DNA of 64,000 bases from Alcanivorax nanhaiticus. Its GTDB lineage: Bacteria > Pseudomonadota > Gammaproteobacteria > Pseudomonadales > Alcanivoracaceae. Shown here in pieces: positions 29,420 through 38,616 of this stretch. Under the pieces are notes generated by a model, which was not told where the DNA came from, made no database searches, and saw only the letters and a list, made by a program, of their open reading frames with translations. The stretch lies in contig NZ_ARXV01000011.1 of assembly GCF_000756665.1 (NCBI RefSeq), forward strand, positions 1 through 64,000, written 5' to 3'. Position numbers and translations under genes: made by a program. Every line of letters starts with the position of its first letter. Position 1 is the first letter of the stretch.

Positions 29420-30532
29420 TCAGGCCGGGCTCAGAACTTCCGCGAGCCCCTCGCGAAGAGTCGCCAGCTGTTGCGGATCGCCATGGACGGACAAAACCGG
29501 CCAAACCGGCAAGATCGCCTTGGCGGCTCGGTTCTGATCCTGCCGCTTCAACAACGCCACCCCCAAATCGCCACTGACCATGGCCAGGGTTGGCCATATG
29601 GCAGGATTGTCCGCCATTGGCTGCAAGCCGGCGAGCGCCTCACTCAGCTCCATCACCGCCGCATCGATCTTTCCCTGACGCAGGGCAATAATGCCACGAA
29701 CCCAGGGGAGAAAAGACAGCCCATACTCCGGCAATGAAGTGGCATCCAGTTCCATGACCAGACAATCGGCTCGCGCTGCAGAGCCGTAACGGGCCTCCAT
29801 CAAGGCATAATCCAGCGTCAGTGCCGCATCGCCACCGGAAGCCTCCATGGCCTGACGGTGACTTTCCCGAACCGCAGTGAAGTCCCGTTTCGCCAGCGAC
29901 ACCCGGGCATCGAGGGTATGAAACATGCCCGGCATGGCCAGCTCCATGACTGGCTTCCAGATCGCCATGATGGCACCAGCGCCTTCTTCATCGCCCTGCC
30001 GAGCCAGGATGCAGGCCTCGTGAACGGCCATTTCCAGCTGCACGCCGTCATCTTTGCAGCGGTTGGCAAGTGTCTCAACTGCCGTCATCGCTTCAGGCCA
30101 CCGGCCAAAAGCAAGATGCTCCAGAATCCGGTTAAAAAGCAGGGCATCGCGATATTTCCATGCCCCCCAGGCCATCAGCAGCACTGGCACCAGCAACACC
30201 AGTGACGCCCATAAGCCGTTCCCACCCCAGCACAACCAGGCTGCCGAGCCGATAGCAATCAGCCACAGCCCCCAGTTGTTTCTCAGGAACATGCGCAGGA
30301 AGACCGTCCAGCCCACCTGGCTCTGGAAGAGGATATATTGACGGGCATACTCTGCTTCGCTGAGCCCGTGGGTATCCAGCGGCTGAGCAGCATGCATGAC
30401 GTGATTCTGGAGATGAATATCGGTGAAGGATCGAGCCTGAAGCTGTGATACTGCCTGGGCTGCAGAGTCGGCCTCTTCAATGCCCGACACCTCGCCGCTG
30501 GGCGACTTCGCCCGGTAGATAAACTGTCCCAT
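29420..30532 (-). CDS. Membrane protein with T2SF-like N-terminus and helical repeat C-terminus, function unknown
   Basis: I take ATG 30532 (370 residues; MGQFIYRAKSPSGEVSG). The first ~50 residues, FIYRAKSPSGEVSGIEEADSA...QLQARSFTDIHL, look like the N-terminal domain of type II secretion F proteins (an inner-membrane assembly platform). Then follow two adjacent membrane segments (about 105-150: NNWGLWLIAIGSAAWLCWGG and WASLVLLVPVLLMAWG) and a ~220-residue alpha-helical region with TPR-like Ala/Leu spacing, but no F-domain membrane part. It lies between the atp promoter and parB; no other secretion gene is nearby. Resemblance is by pattern only; I do not assign a function. Confidence 0.65.
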   Translation of the reverse strand: MGQFIYRAKSPSGEVSGIEEADSAAQAVSQLQARSFTDIHLQNHVMHAAQPLDTHGLSEAEYARQYILFQSQVGWTVFLRMFLRNNWGLWLIAIGSAAWLCWGGNGLWASLVLLVPVLLMAWGAWKYRDALLFNRILEHLAFGRWPEAMTAVETLANRCKDDGVQLEMAVHEACILARQGDEEGAGAIMAIWKPVMELAMPGMFHTLDARVSLAKRDFTAVRESHRQAMEASGGDAALTLDYALMEARYGSAARADCLVMELDATSLPEYGLSFLPWVRGIIALRQGKIDAAVMELSEALAGLQPMADNPAIWPTLAMVSGDLGVALLKRQDQNRAAKAILPVWPVLSVHGDPQQLATLREGLAEVLSPA

Positions 30533-30598
30533 CCCTGCCCCGTTTTCTTTTTTATTGTCCGTTGCCCACCTTCGCGCGGGGGCAACCAATGAAACAAC

Positions 30599-30624
30599 GG
30601 CCCCCGGTGTTGCAACAGGGGGCC
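30599..30624 (-). terminator. Probable terminator after parB
   Basis: GGCCCCC and GGGGGCC form a 7-bp stem with a 12-base loop, 19 bases after the parB stop; only a weak T-rich tail follows on the minus strand, so efficiency is uncertain. Confidence 0.45.
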
Positions 30625-30642
30625 GCATTTGGCGCAGGGATT

Positions 30643-31563
30643 CTATTTAATGTGCGCCAGGATGCCGTCCAGTTCATCCAGGTTGTTATAGCTGATCACC
30701 AGCTTGCCTTTGCCGCCCTGGCCAGACTGCAGCTGGACCGGGGCACCAAGGCGCTCGGAGAGGTCGTTGACCAGCGCCTTCACGTTGGGATCTTCCTTGG
30801 CGGGAGCCGGCTTGGCCGGTTTGACCTTCTCGAATTCGCGCACCAGCTCTTCGGTCTGACGCACCGACAGCCCCTTGGCCACCACAGTGCGGGCGGCTTC
30901 GATTTGCTTGTTGCCTTCCAGCGCCAGCAACGCACGGGCATGGCCCATTTCCAGGTCGCCGTGCTCCAGCAGTTTCTTCACGTCCGATTCGAGGCCCATC
31001 AGGCGTAGCAGGTTAGTGACCATGGTGCGCGACTTGCCCACTGCATCGGCCACTTGCTGGTGAGTCAGGCCGAATTCTTCTTTCAGCCGACCGAGGGCGA
31101 TCGCCTCTTCCATGGGATTGAGGTTTTCCCGCTGGATGTTCTCGATCAGGGCCATGGCGATGGCCGCTTCGTCTGGCACTTCGCGGATTACCGCCGGAAT
31201 GGTTTCCAGCTCGGCCATCTGCGCGGCGCGCCAGCGGCGCTCACCGGCGATGATTTCGTAGCGCTTTTCACCGAGGGGACGCACCACGATGGGCTGCATC
31301 ACCCCTTGGGCACGAATGGACTCCGCCAGCTCCTCGAGGGCATCGGGGGACATGTCGCGACGCGGCTGGTAGCGGCCACGCTCCATGTATTCCACCGGCA
31401 GGTGGCGCAGCTCGCCGTCTCGAGGGGGCTGGCTGACAGGATCAGGCTGTGATTCGGTCTGCTGGACGCTGACTTCTTCCTGATGCCGCTGCTGGTAGGA
31501 CTCGTTGCTGCTGAGCAGGGCATCCAGGCCCTTGCTGAGACCGCGCTTACGCTTTGCCGCCAT
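30643..31563 (-). CDS. parB: Chromosome partitioning protein ParB
   Basis: ParB binds centromere-like parS sites, spreads on DNA as a CTP-dependent clamp and works with ParA to segregate the replication origin. ATG 31563 (306 residues; MAAKRKRGLSKGLDALL) follows AAGGA at six bases; the open frame upstream crosses a REP pair. Visible: the ParA-stimulating N-terminus (KRGLSKGLDALL), the ParB/Srx box GERRWRAAQ (with QPIVVRPL before it), a helix-turn-helix EEFGLTHQQVADAVGKSRTMVTN and a C-terminal dimer domain. Downstream of parA. Confidence 0.96.
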   Translation of the reverse strand: MAAKRKRGLSKGLDALLSSNESYQQRHQEEVSVQQTESQPDPVSQPPRDGELRHLPVEYMERGRYQPRRDMSPDALEELAESIRAQGVMQPIVVRPLGEKRYEIIAGERRWRAAQMAELETIPAVIREVPDEAAIAMALIENIQRENLNPMEEAIALGRLKEEFGLTHQQVADAVGKSRTMVTNLLRLMGLESDVKKLLEHGDLEMGHARALLALEGNKQIEAARTVVAKGLSVRQTEELVREFEKVKPAKPAPAKEDPNVKALVNDLSERLGAPVQLQSGQGGKGKLVISYNNLDELDGILAHIK

Positions 31564-31581
31564 GGTGATTCCTTGTTCTTC

Positions 31582-31651
31582 TGTGGGAGCGGTGACTCCA
31601 CCGCAATCCCCGCTCCAGTGTGAAAATCGCGGTCGAACGACCGCTCCCACA
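31582..31651. repeat. REP pair between parA and parB
   Basis: GTGGGAGCGGTGACTCCACC with GC, then after about 25 bases ATCGCGGTCGAACGACCGCT then CCCAC. Same family as at 11470 and 18446. It fills almost the whole parA-parB gap, just upstream of the parB ribosome site. Confidence 0.85.
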
Positions 31652-31671
31652 GGTATTTAGCTCTACTGCAA

Positions 31672-32469
31672 TTACGATGCCGCAGCCGGCTGGTTCTTGA
31701 GCGCCTGTTCACGGCGCAGGATTTCGCCGGCCAGGGCCAGGTAGCTTACCGCACCACGGGACTTGGGATCATAGGTGATCACCGGCGCGCCGTGGCTGGG
31801 GGCTTCCGCCAACCGCACGTTGCGCGGAATGATGGTGCGGTAAACCTTGTCACCGAAGTGGCTGATCAACTGGTTGGAGACATCGTTGGACAGGCTGTTG
31901 CGCGGATCATACATGGTGCGCAGCAGACCGCCGATGTGCAGCTTGGGATTGAGCACCGTGCGAATCTTTTCGATGGTGTTCATCAATGCGGTGAGCCCTT
32001 CCAGGGCATAGTACTCGCACTGGATCGGTACGATCACCGAATCCGCTGCCGTCAGCGCATTCACGGTAAGCATGTTCAGTGACGGCGGGCAATCGATGAG
32101 GATGTAATCGTAACGGTCGCGAATCCGGGCCAGGGCATTGCGCAGGCGGAACTCGCGGGACTTCATGTCCAGCAGCTGCACTTCTGCAGCAGTCAGATCC
32201 CCATTGGCCGTAATCAGATCGAAGCCGCTGTCTTCCGGGGTGGCGACGATGGCCTGTTCAGTGGGCACCTCGTCGCAGAGCACGTCGTAAATGGTGTAGT
32301 CGGTGTCGAACTTGTCCACACCGGAACCGGTGGTCGCATTCCCTTGGGGATCAATATCCACCAGCAGCACTTTTTTACGCGTGGCGGCCAGGGAGGCGGC
32401 CAGGTTTACGCTGCTGGTTGTCTTCCCCACGCCGCCTTTCTGGTTCGCTACGGCAAATACGGTGGTCAC
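31672..32469 (-). CDS. parA: Chromosome partitioning ATPase ParA
   Basis: ParA is the deviant-Walker ATPase that moves ParB-parS complexes over the nucleoid. GTG 32469 (265 residues) has AAGGAG six bases upstream; the open frame further up is rejected. The product starts TTVFAVANQKGGVGKTTSS with the deviant Walker A KGGVGKTT (11-18), LLVDIDPQGN (Walker A') and YILIDCPPSLNML (Walker B). Normal length for a chromosomal ParA. Confidence 0.97.
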   Translation of the reverse strand: MTTVFAVANQKGGVGKTTSSVNLAASLAATRKKVLLVDIDPQGNATTGSGVDKFDTDYTIYDVLCDEVPTEQAIVATPEDSGFDLITANGDLTAAEVQLLDMKSREFRLRNALARIRDRYDYILIDCPPSLNMLTVNALTAADSVIVPIQCEYYALEGLTALMNTIEKIRTVLNPKLHIGGLLRTMYDPRNSLSNDVSNQLISHFGDKVYRTIIPRNVRLAEAPSHGAPVITYDPKSRGAVSYLALAGEILRREQALKNQPAAAS

Positions 32470-32600
32470 GCTGTTCTCCTTGATAGTACGCCTGACGCCA
32501 GAGGCTGGATGCTCGACGCAAAACCCTGCAACCCGTTTTGGGTAGGGGGGACATTGCCGCAGGCAATCTCCACCGACCGCTCCACCCCGTGGCATCCTGT

Positions 32601-32633
32601 CGGAGATGGGCTGACGCCCATTTCCGACCTACG
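32601..32633. repeat. REP-like palindrome, GGAGATGGGC family, over the rsmG stop codon
   Basis: CGGAGATGGGC-TGAC-GCCCATTTCC then GACCTACGA. The CTA at 32629-32631 is the rsmG stop codon (TAG on the minus strand), so the element's end supplies the gene's terminus. Confidence 0.8.
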
Positions 32634-33258
32634 AAACCGACTCTACGATCACCAGGGTGCGCGCCTCATCCAGACCCGGCACCTGCAGGCTGTGGTGGTG
32701 ACCCTTCCAGCCTGGTGGCAGGGTGGCCAGTTCCTCTTCCGTGCTGGCCGCTTTCATGGCCAGCAGGCGGGTATTGTCGGTCATTATGGGCGTCATCAGC
32801 GCCAGCATGTCCGACAAGGAGGCAAAGGCCCGGCAAATAATCTGTGATGGTGCTTTACGGTACTGTTCCACGCGACCGTGTACAACCTCCACGTTCTCCA
32901 GCCCCAGTTCCCGGCGGGCCTGACGCACAAAACGGGTTTTCTTGCCGTTGGAATCCAGCAGGGTGAAGGACTGCTGCGGGCGGGACACCGCCAGAATGAT
33001 GCCGGGGATGCCGGCGCCGGTGCCCACATCCAGGGTGTCACCCTCTCCCACGAACGGCAGTACCGCCAGGGAATCGAGCAGGTGGCGGATGACCATTTCC
33101 TGCGGATCACGAATGGCAGTGAGATTGTAGGCCTGGTTCCATTTGACCAGCAGGTCCACATAGTTGAGCAACAGGCGTTGCTGGTCATCGCTCAGGGAAA
33201 GGCCCAGGGCTTCAATGCCCCGGGACAGGGTGCTAGCCAGTTGTGCAGGAAGGCTCAT
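32629..33258 (-). CDS. rsmG: 16S rRNA (guanine-527-N7)-methyltransferase RsmG
   Basis: RsmG (GidB) methylates G527 of 16S rRNA. The 209-residue product has [21 protein letters not shown], the family signature, and the SAM-binding [17 protein letters not shown] 33258 overlaps the mnmG stop (ATGA), so translation is coupled. Its last codon lies in a REP-like palindrome. Confidence 0.97.
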   Translation of the reverse strand: MSLPAQLASTLSRGIEALGLSLSDDQQRLLLNYVDLLVKWNQAYNLTAIRDPQEMVIRHLLDSLAVLPFVGEGDTLDVGTGAGIPGIILAVSRPQQSFTLLDSNGKKTRFVRQARRELGLENVEVVHGRVEQYRKAPSQIICRAFASLSDMLALMTPIMTDNTRLLAMKAASTEEELATLPPGWKGHHHSLQVPGLDEARTLVIVESVS

Positions 33259-35150
33259 GCTTGTTGGGCGGCCTTTTTCTGGTGGTGGTGTTTTTTGAGG
33301 TAAATCATCAGCAGGGAGATCGCCGCCGGCGTCACGCCGGGAATACGGCCAGCCTGCCCCAGGGTTTCCGGACGCACGGTGCCAAGCTTCTGCTTCACCT
33401 CGTTGGACAGGCCTTTCACCTGTTCATAATCGAAATCCGCCGGCAAGGCGGTGGTTTCTGCCGCGCGCAGCTTTTCGATCTCGTCGGTCTGACGATCAAT
33501 GTAGCCCGCGTACTTGGCGAGAATTTCCATCTGTTCGACCACGTCGGCCGCCGGGCGATCTTCCACGCCAACCGCATCGGCCAGGCTGGCATAGTCCAGC
33601 TCAGGGCGCTTGAGCAAGTCCATCAAGCTGTATTCGCGAGTCAGCGGCTTGTCGATCAGTGTGTTCACCGCATCGGCCTGTGCAGACTTGGGCTGCACCC
33701 AGGTGCTTTTCAGGCGCTGCTCTTCTTTTTCCATGCCCTCACGCTTGGCATTAAAGGCCGCCCAGCGCTCGTCATCCACCAGGCCCAGTTCGCGGCCCTT
33801 TTCGGTGAGGCGCAGGTCGGCATTGTCTTCGCGCAGCAGCAGCCGGTACTCGGCGCGGCTGGTGAACATGCGGTAGGGCTCCTGGGTGCCCATGGTGATC
33901 AGGTCATCCACCAGCACGCCGATGTAAGCCTCATCGCGACGCGGCGTCCAGGCCTCTTTCTCCTGGCTCAGCAGCGCTGCATTCAGGCCCGCCAGCAACC
34001 CCTGGGCACCCGCTTCTTCATAGCCGGTGGTGCCATTGATCTGGCCCGCAAAGAACAGCCCCGGCATGTGCTTGGTCTCCAGGCTGTGCTTGAGATCCTG
34101 CGGATTGAAGAAGTCATACTCGATGGCATAGCCCGGGCGGGTAATGTGCGCGTTCTCGAAGCCGCGGATAGAGCGTACCGCCGCCAGCTGCACATCGAAC
34201 GGCAGGCTGGTGGAGATGCCGTTGGGGTACAGCTCGTGGGTGTCGAGGCCTTCCGGCTCCACGAAGATCTGGTGGGTATCCTTGTCCGGATAGCGGTTCA
34301 CCTTGTCTTCGATGGACGGACAATAGCGCGGGCCGGTGCCTTCGATCACGCCGGTGAACATGGGGCTGCGATCGAAGCCACTGCGGATGATGTCGTGGGT
34401 CTGCGCATTGGTGTGGGTGATATAGCAGCAGATCTGGCGCGGGTGTTCTTCCACCTTGCCCAGGTAGCTCATCACCGGTAGCGGGGTGTCGCCCCACTGC
34501 TCTTCCATCACCGAGAAGTCCACGGTCTTGCCGTCGATGCGCGGCGGGGTACCGGTCTTGAGGCGGTCCACCCGGAACGGCAGCTCACGCAGGCGACGGG
34601 CCAGCGCATTGGAGGGCTGATCACCGGCACGGCCACCCTGGTGGTTATCCAGACCGATATGGATGACGCCGCCCAGGAAAGTACCGGTACACAGCACTAC
34701 TGCATCGGCATGAAAACGCAGGCCCATGTTGGTAACAGCGCCGATACAGCGGCCATTGTCCACGATCAGGTCGTCAACGGGCTGTTGGAAGATGGTCAGG
34801 TTGGGCTGGTTTTCCAGCGTCTCGCGGATTGCTGCCTTGTAGCGGATACGGTCAGCCTGGGCGCGGGTGGCCCGCACTGCCGGACCCTTGCGAGCATTGA
34901 GCACACGGAACTGGATGCCGCCTTTATCCGTGGCGCGGGCCATGGCCCCGCCCAGCGCGTCGATTTCGCGCACCAGATGACTCTTGCCGATGCCGCCGAT
35001 GGCCGGGTTACAGCTCATCTGGCCCAGCGTCTCGATATTGTGGGTGAGCAGCAGAGTGGACACGCCCATACGCGCAGACGCCAGGGCGGCTTCGGTACCG
35101 GCATGACCGCCACCGATCACGATCACGCCAAAACGCTGGGAATAATCCAT
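33255..35150 (-). CDS. mnmG: tRNA uridine 5-carboxymethylaminomethyl modification enzyme MnmG
   Basis: MnmG (GidA) with MnmE puts the cmnm5 group on U34 of several tRNAs. The 631-residue product has the FAD-binding [19 protein letters not shown] (about 9-27), [22 protein letters not shown] and the C-terminal [10 protein letters not shown]...IKYAGYI-like region ([11 protein letters not shown]). Standard length. The usual upstream neighbour mnmE is absent; an antiporter gene is divergent instead. Confidence 0.98.
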   Translation of the reverse strand: MDYSQRFGVIVIGGGHAGTEAALASARMGVSTLLLTHNIETLGQMSCNPAIGGIGKSHLVREIDALGGAMARATDKGGIQFRVLNARKGPAVRATRAQADRIRYKAAIRETLENQPNLTIFQQPVDDLIVDNGRCIGAVTNMGLRFHADAVVLCTGTFLGGVIHIGLDNHQGGRAGDQPSNALARRLRELPFRVDRLKTGTPPRIDGKTVDFSVMEEQWGDTPLPVMSYLGKVEEHPRQICCYITHTNAQTHDIIRSGFDRSPMFTGVIEGTGPRYCPSIEDKVNRYPDKDTHQIFVEPEGLDTHELYPNGISTSLPFDVQLAAVRSIRGFENAHITRPGYAIEYDFFNPQDLKHSLETKHMPGLFFAGQINGTTGYEEAGAQGLLAGLNAALLSQEKEAWTPRRDEAYIGVLVDDLITMGTQEPYRMFTSRAEYRLLLREDNADLRLTEKGRELGLVDDERWAAFNAKREGMEKEEQRLKSTWVQPKSAQADAVNTLIDKPLTREYSLMDLLKRPELDYASLADAVGVEDRPAADVVEQMEILAKYAGYIDRQTDEIEKLRAAETTALPADFDYEQVKGLSNEVKQKLGTVRPETLGQAGRIPGVTPAAISLLMIYLKKHHHQKKAAQQA

Positions 35151-35207
35151 CTGACTACAACCTCGCAGGCTTGCCTGCTGCTCAAAATATGATCAAAGGG
35201 GCGCGAT

Positions 35208-35235
35208 AGTATAGGGAGAACGCTTCACGCTGCAA
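35208..35235 (-). promoter_or_regulatory. Sigma-70 promoter of mnmG-rsmG-parAB
   Basis: The minus strand has TTGCAG (35230-35235), a 16-base spacer and TATACT (35208-35213). The predicted start near 35201 leaves a ~50-base leader before the mnmG ATG. Confidence 0.7.
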
Positions 35236-35356
35236 GCATCACGCGGGACTCAACCCCGCAAACCGCACTTATCGCAAGAGTGCTGCTCTCATCGAGGGTG
35301 CCTAGCACTTCTGGAGCTTGAGCGGCACAGCACCGGCAGGTGCATATGTTCAACCA

Positions 35357-35448
35357 GTTTCGAGTTGCGAGTGACGAGTTTCGAAAGGCAACATTGATCA
35401 AGCATGGGGTTTTGATTTTCGCTTCTCGAAACTCGTTACTCGCAATGG
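35357..35448. repeat. CGAGTTTCGA inverted-repeat element (copy 1)
   Basis: The left end TTTCGAGTTGCGAGTGACGA with GTTTCGAAA is matched by the right end TTCTCGAAACTCGTTACTCG then CAA, about 35 bases apart, giving a MITE-like hairpin. The rest of the gap (35151-35520) holds the mnmG promoter and no gene. Confidence 0.8.
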
Positions 35449-35520
35449 AATCCATGCACCGACCCTTGCGTGTAAGCTATTCTACTATAGAACCCTGATC
35501 TCACTTAACCGGAAAACTCC

Positions 35521-37221
35521 TTGGATTCTCTCAACCTTTTTCTATTGATCGGCACCGGACTGATGTTTACCGGCTTGCTGCTGGGCAGCTTGAGTGCCCG
35601 GTTCGGCGTACCGTCGCTGTTGATCTTTCTGGTGGTGGGGATGCTGGCCGGGGAAGACGGGATTGGCGGGATTGATTTCGATGACTTTTCCACCGCCTAT
35701 GTGATCGGCAATATCGCCCTGGCGGTGATCCTGCTGGATGGCGGCCTGCGCACCCGGCTCAGCACCTTCAAGCTGGGGCTGCGCCCTGCCCTGAGTCTGG
35801 CCACGCTGGGGGTCGCCATCTCGGCCGGGCTGGTAGGCGCCTTTGCCACCTGGCTGATGGGGGTGGACTGGCGTGTAGGGCTGCTGCTGGGCGGCATCGT
35901 AGGCTCCACCGATGCGGCAGCGGTATTCAGTGTCATCAAGGGCGCCGGGGTGAAACTGAATGAGCGGGTAGCCAGCACCCTGGAAATCGAATCCGGGCTA
36001 AACGACCCCATGGCCATCTTTATTACCCTGATGCTGGTGGGCATGCTGGTGGATCCGGATGCCTCCTGGGGGGCCAGCATGTTGCTGACGCTGGTCAAGC
36101 AATTCGGGCTGGGCGCGGTGATGGGATTGTTGCTGGGCATCGTCATCAGCGAATTGCTGTTGCGTGTACGCAGCAATGAGGGCCTGCATGCGCTGCTGCT
36201 ATGCAGTGGCGGTGCCATGGTGTTTGCCCTCACCAACCTGGCCGGTGGCTCCGGCTTTCTGGCCATTTACCTGACCGGACTGGTGGCCGGCAACCGCCGC
36301 GGCGGCACCGGCGACAACGTGCTCAAATCCATGGATTCCATGGCCTGGCTGGCCCAATCCGGCATGTTCCTCATTCTGGGTCTACTGGTAACGCCCTCCC
36401 GACTCACCGAGAATCTGCCCTGGGCACTGGCGGTGGCAGCCTTTCTGATGCTGTTCGCACGACCTGTGGCCGTGTGGATCAGCCTGTTGCCGTTTCGCTT
36501 CAAGGCCCGGGAGGAAATCTTCATTGCCTGGACAGGCTTGCGGGGCGCCGTACCCATTGTGCTTGCCGTGTTCCCGCTGCTGGCCGGGGTAGAACAGACC
36601 TACCTGCTGTTCGATATCACCTTGGTGGTGGTGCTGATCTCGCTGATTGGCCAAGGCACCAGCCTGCGCTTTATGGCACGACGGATGAAGGTCTCGATTC
36701 CGCCTTCCACGGAGCCCCGGCAAACGGTCGCGCTGGCCACGCCCCGCGACCGCTACCTGTTGCAATTTGAAGTGGAGGCCGGGGCCAAGGCGGTAGGAAA
36801 ACCCCTGACCGAGTTGTCAGAGCAGGATCGCACCCCCCTGATGCTGTACCGCCAGCACCAGGTGCTGAGCCCGACGGAAAACCCGGTTATTGAAGCGGGT
36901 GACCTGATCAGCTGGCTGGCTCCGCTGGCACACAAGCCTGCCCTGTCCGACCTTTGTCATTACATGAGCCAGGATGAGAAACGCTATTACGGCGATTTCG
37001 TCGTGCTGGGTAAAACCCCGGTAGCGCAATTGGTAGCCGTCTATGGCGTCGATGCCCCCCCGCCACTCTGGCAGGGCCTGACTGTGGCGGAGTTGTTTAC
37101 CAAACATGTGGGGAAACAAGCGGTGGTCGGTGATACGGTACGGGTCAGTGGCCTGCGCCTGCGGGCCAGATCGGTGGAAGACGGGTTGGTGGTGATGGCT
37201 GGCCTGAAACTGCCGGGATAA
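35521..37221 (+). CDS. nhaP2: Potassium/proton antiporter of the CPA1 (NhaP2/CvrA) family
   Basis: The 566-residue product is an inner-membrane cation/proton exchanger: about 12 hydrophobic segments over residues 1-390, with LLDGGLRT, VGSTDAAAVFS and the paired acidic ESGLNDPMA that carries the ion-binding Asp. The C-terminal part (about 400-480) is an RCK_C-type regulatory domain (EVEAGAKAVGKPLTELS... ISWLAP), as in NhaP2, which expels potassium, followed by a CorC-HlyC-like tail. The start is TTG at 35521; no in-frame ATG is nearer the first membrane segment and the ribosome site (GGAAAA) is weak. Divergent from mnmG. Confidence 0.88.
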   Translation: MDSLNLFLLIGTGLMFTGLLLGSLSARFGVPSLLIFLVVGMLAGEDGIGGIDFDDFSTAYVIGNIALAVILLDGGLRTRLSTFKLGLRPALSLATLGVAISAGLVGAFATWLMGVDWRVGLLLGGIVGSTDAAAVFSVIKGAGVKLNERVASTLEIESGLNDPMAIFITLMLVGMLVDPDASWGASMLLTLVKQFGLGAVMGLLLGIVISELLLRVRSNEGLHALLLCSGGAMVFALTNLAGGSGFLAIYLTGLVAGNRRGGTGDNVLKSMDSMAWLAQSGMFLILGLLVTPSRLTENLPWALAVAAFLMLFARPVAVWISLLPFRFKAREEIFIAWTGLRGAVPIVLAVFPLLAGVEQTYLLFDITLVVVLISLIGQGTSLRFMARRMKVSIPPSTEPRQTVALATPRDRYLLQFEVEAGAKAVGKPLTELSEQDRTPLMLYRQHQVLSPTENPVIEAGDLISWLAPLAHKPALSDLCHYMSQDEKRYYGDFVVLGKTPVAQLVAVYGVDAPPPLWQGLTVAELFTKHVGKQAVVGDTVRVSGLRLRARSVEDGLVVMAGLKLPG

Positions 37222-37266
37222 ATATTCAGTATCGAGTGCAGTCTCATTAGTACGCAAGGATGAATC

Positions 37267-38076
37267 ATGGCCCGTTTTAATAATCACCGCATTCTGATCA
37301 CTGGCGCCGGTGCCGGTATTGGCGCCTTGATGGCCGAAGAGTTTGCCAAACAGGGGGCGGAGGTGATTGTCACCGCGCGCCGTATTGCGGCTGCCCGTGA
37401 AGTGGCAGACCGGATCAAGACGGCGGGCGGCAAGGCCCATGCTTATGTACTGGATGTGAGCAAGCTCGCTTCCATTGCCAAGTTCCGCGACAAGCTTCAT
37501 GAAGAGGTCGGCCCCATTACTGCGCTGATCAATAATGCCGGCGTGGTGTTTGGTGGCGAGTTCGAGCAGGTAGAGCTGGAACAGCACCTGAATACCTTCC
37601 GCATCAATACCGAAGGGCTGATGGCCACTACCCATGCCTTCCTCAATGATCTGATCCAGGCCAAACAGGGTTATCTGGTCAACATTGCCAGCGCCTCCGC
37701 CTTTGTGGGTCTGCCTTACGGAAGCACCTATGCAGCCAGTAAATGGGCAGTGGTGGGTTTCTCGGAATCCATCCGCCTGGAACTGGATGTGCGCAAGATC
37801 AAGAACGTGGACGTCACCACCGTCTGCCCCAGCTACATTTCCACAGGCATGTTCGACGGCGTGAAAACCCCGCTACTGACGCCCATGCTCACCCCGGAGA
37901 AAGTGGTGAAGAGCATCATCAGGGGCATGCTCAAGAAAGACAGCTTCGTGATCGAGCCACCCATCGCCAAATCCACCGAACTCCTCAAAGCCGCCCTGCC
38001 CCGCAAGATCTGGGACGAAGTGGCCTACCGGATCGGGGTGTCGACTTCCATGTATAGCTGGAAGGGGAAGAAATAG
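37267..38076 (+). CDS. Short-chain dehydrogenase/reductase
   Basis: The 269-residue classical SDR has the NAD(P)-binding TGAGAGIG (12-19), NNAG (89-92) and the catalytic YGSTYAASK (Tyr155, Lys159) with a preceding Ser at about 142-144. Arg after the second strand (TARR, 37-40) suggests NADP preference. It resembles reductases acting on fatty aldehydes or acyl groups in lipid-degrading bacteria, and its C-terminal region has a KSIIRGMLKKDSF segment seen in retinol dehydrogenase-like members; the substrate cannot be told. ATG follows AAGGA at six bases. Confidence 0.88.
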   Translation: MARFNNHRILITGAGAGIGALMAEEFAKQGAEVIVTARRIAAAREVADRIKTAGGKAHAYVLDVSKLASIAKFRDKLHEEVGPITALINNAGVVFGGEFEQVELEQHLNTFRINTEGLMATTHAFLNDLIQAKQGYLVNIASASAFVGLPYGSTYAASKWAVVGFSESIRLELDVRKIKNVDVTTVCPSYISTGMFDGVKTPLLTPMLTPEKVVKSIIRGMLKKDSFVIEPPIAKSTELLKAALPRKIWDEVAYRIGVSTSMYSWKGKK

Positions 38077-38085
38077 CTCCGAGCT

Positions 38086-38446
38086 TCTAGCTACGAGCTT
38101 TGAGGAAAACCCTTTCTACGGAGCTGCTGTAGGAGCGGTCGTTCGACCGCGATCCGAGCCTCGGCGAGGTATGAATTCCAGAAGCGAGTGACGAGTACCG
38201 AGTTTCGAAAACCTAAAAACCGGTGGCCGGACCCCAGGGTTGGGGTTTTGCCTTTCGCAACTCGTGACTCGTGACTCGAACCTTTTTGCCTCGCAAAGGC
38301 TCGGATCGCTTGCAGGCAAGTTATTCGCTGCGCTCACCCCTTCGGGGCCGCACTCCGTGCGTTACTCCGCTTCGCTACGTTCCCACAGCGGCTTCGTTGC
38401 GATGTTGTTGGTTTTCCTCGCAGCTCGTCGCTAGCAGCTCATAGCT
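38086..38446. repeat. Nested repeat cluster between the dehydrogenase genes
   Basis: This 540-base gap holds no gene. Outermost are GAGCTTCTAGCTACGAGCTT with GAGGAAAACC (38088-38111) and its inverse GGTTTTCCTCGCAGCTCGTC with GCTAGCAGCTC (38409-38439). Inside are one REP unit (38129-38152), a CGAGTTTCGA inverted element (38182-38281) and a GC-rich stretch (about 38325-38395) with CGGGGCCGCACTCCGTGC. The nesting suggests repeated insertion of elements into elements. Confidence 0.75.
38182..38281. repeat. CGAGTTTCGA inverted-repeat element (copy 2)
   Basis: Left end AGCGAGTGACGAGTACCGAG then TTTCGAAAACC; right end GGTTTTGCCTTTCGCAACTC then GTGACTCGTGACTCG, in inverse order. The core is longer than in copy 1, and contains CCGGACCCCAGGGTTGGGG. 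Confidence 0.8.
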
Positions 38447-38616
38447 CAATCCCCCGTGAACGCCCATTCACCGTAACGCCGCGCCCTTGCCGCCTTGACA
38501 GTCAATGTCTTTGCGATGGCTTTCCACAACAATGCGCCCCGTGATCCGCTGTCCTGTTCGGGTTTGACCCGGAATTTCATCATGACAGCCTGACTGATTC
38601 TGACGAGGGATTTCTC

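Noticed and set aside
35151..35520. Replication origin next to mnmG
   Set aside because: No TTATCCACA-type DnaA boxes or AT-rich unwinding stretch are seen; dnaA is not in the window.
31564..35520. parS centromere site near parAB
   Set aside because: I did not find TGTTTCACGTGAAACA or a close variant.
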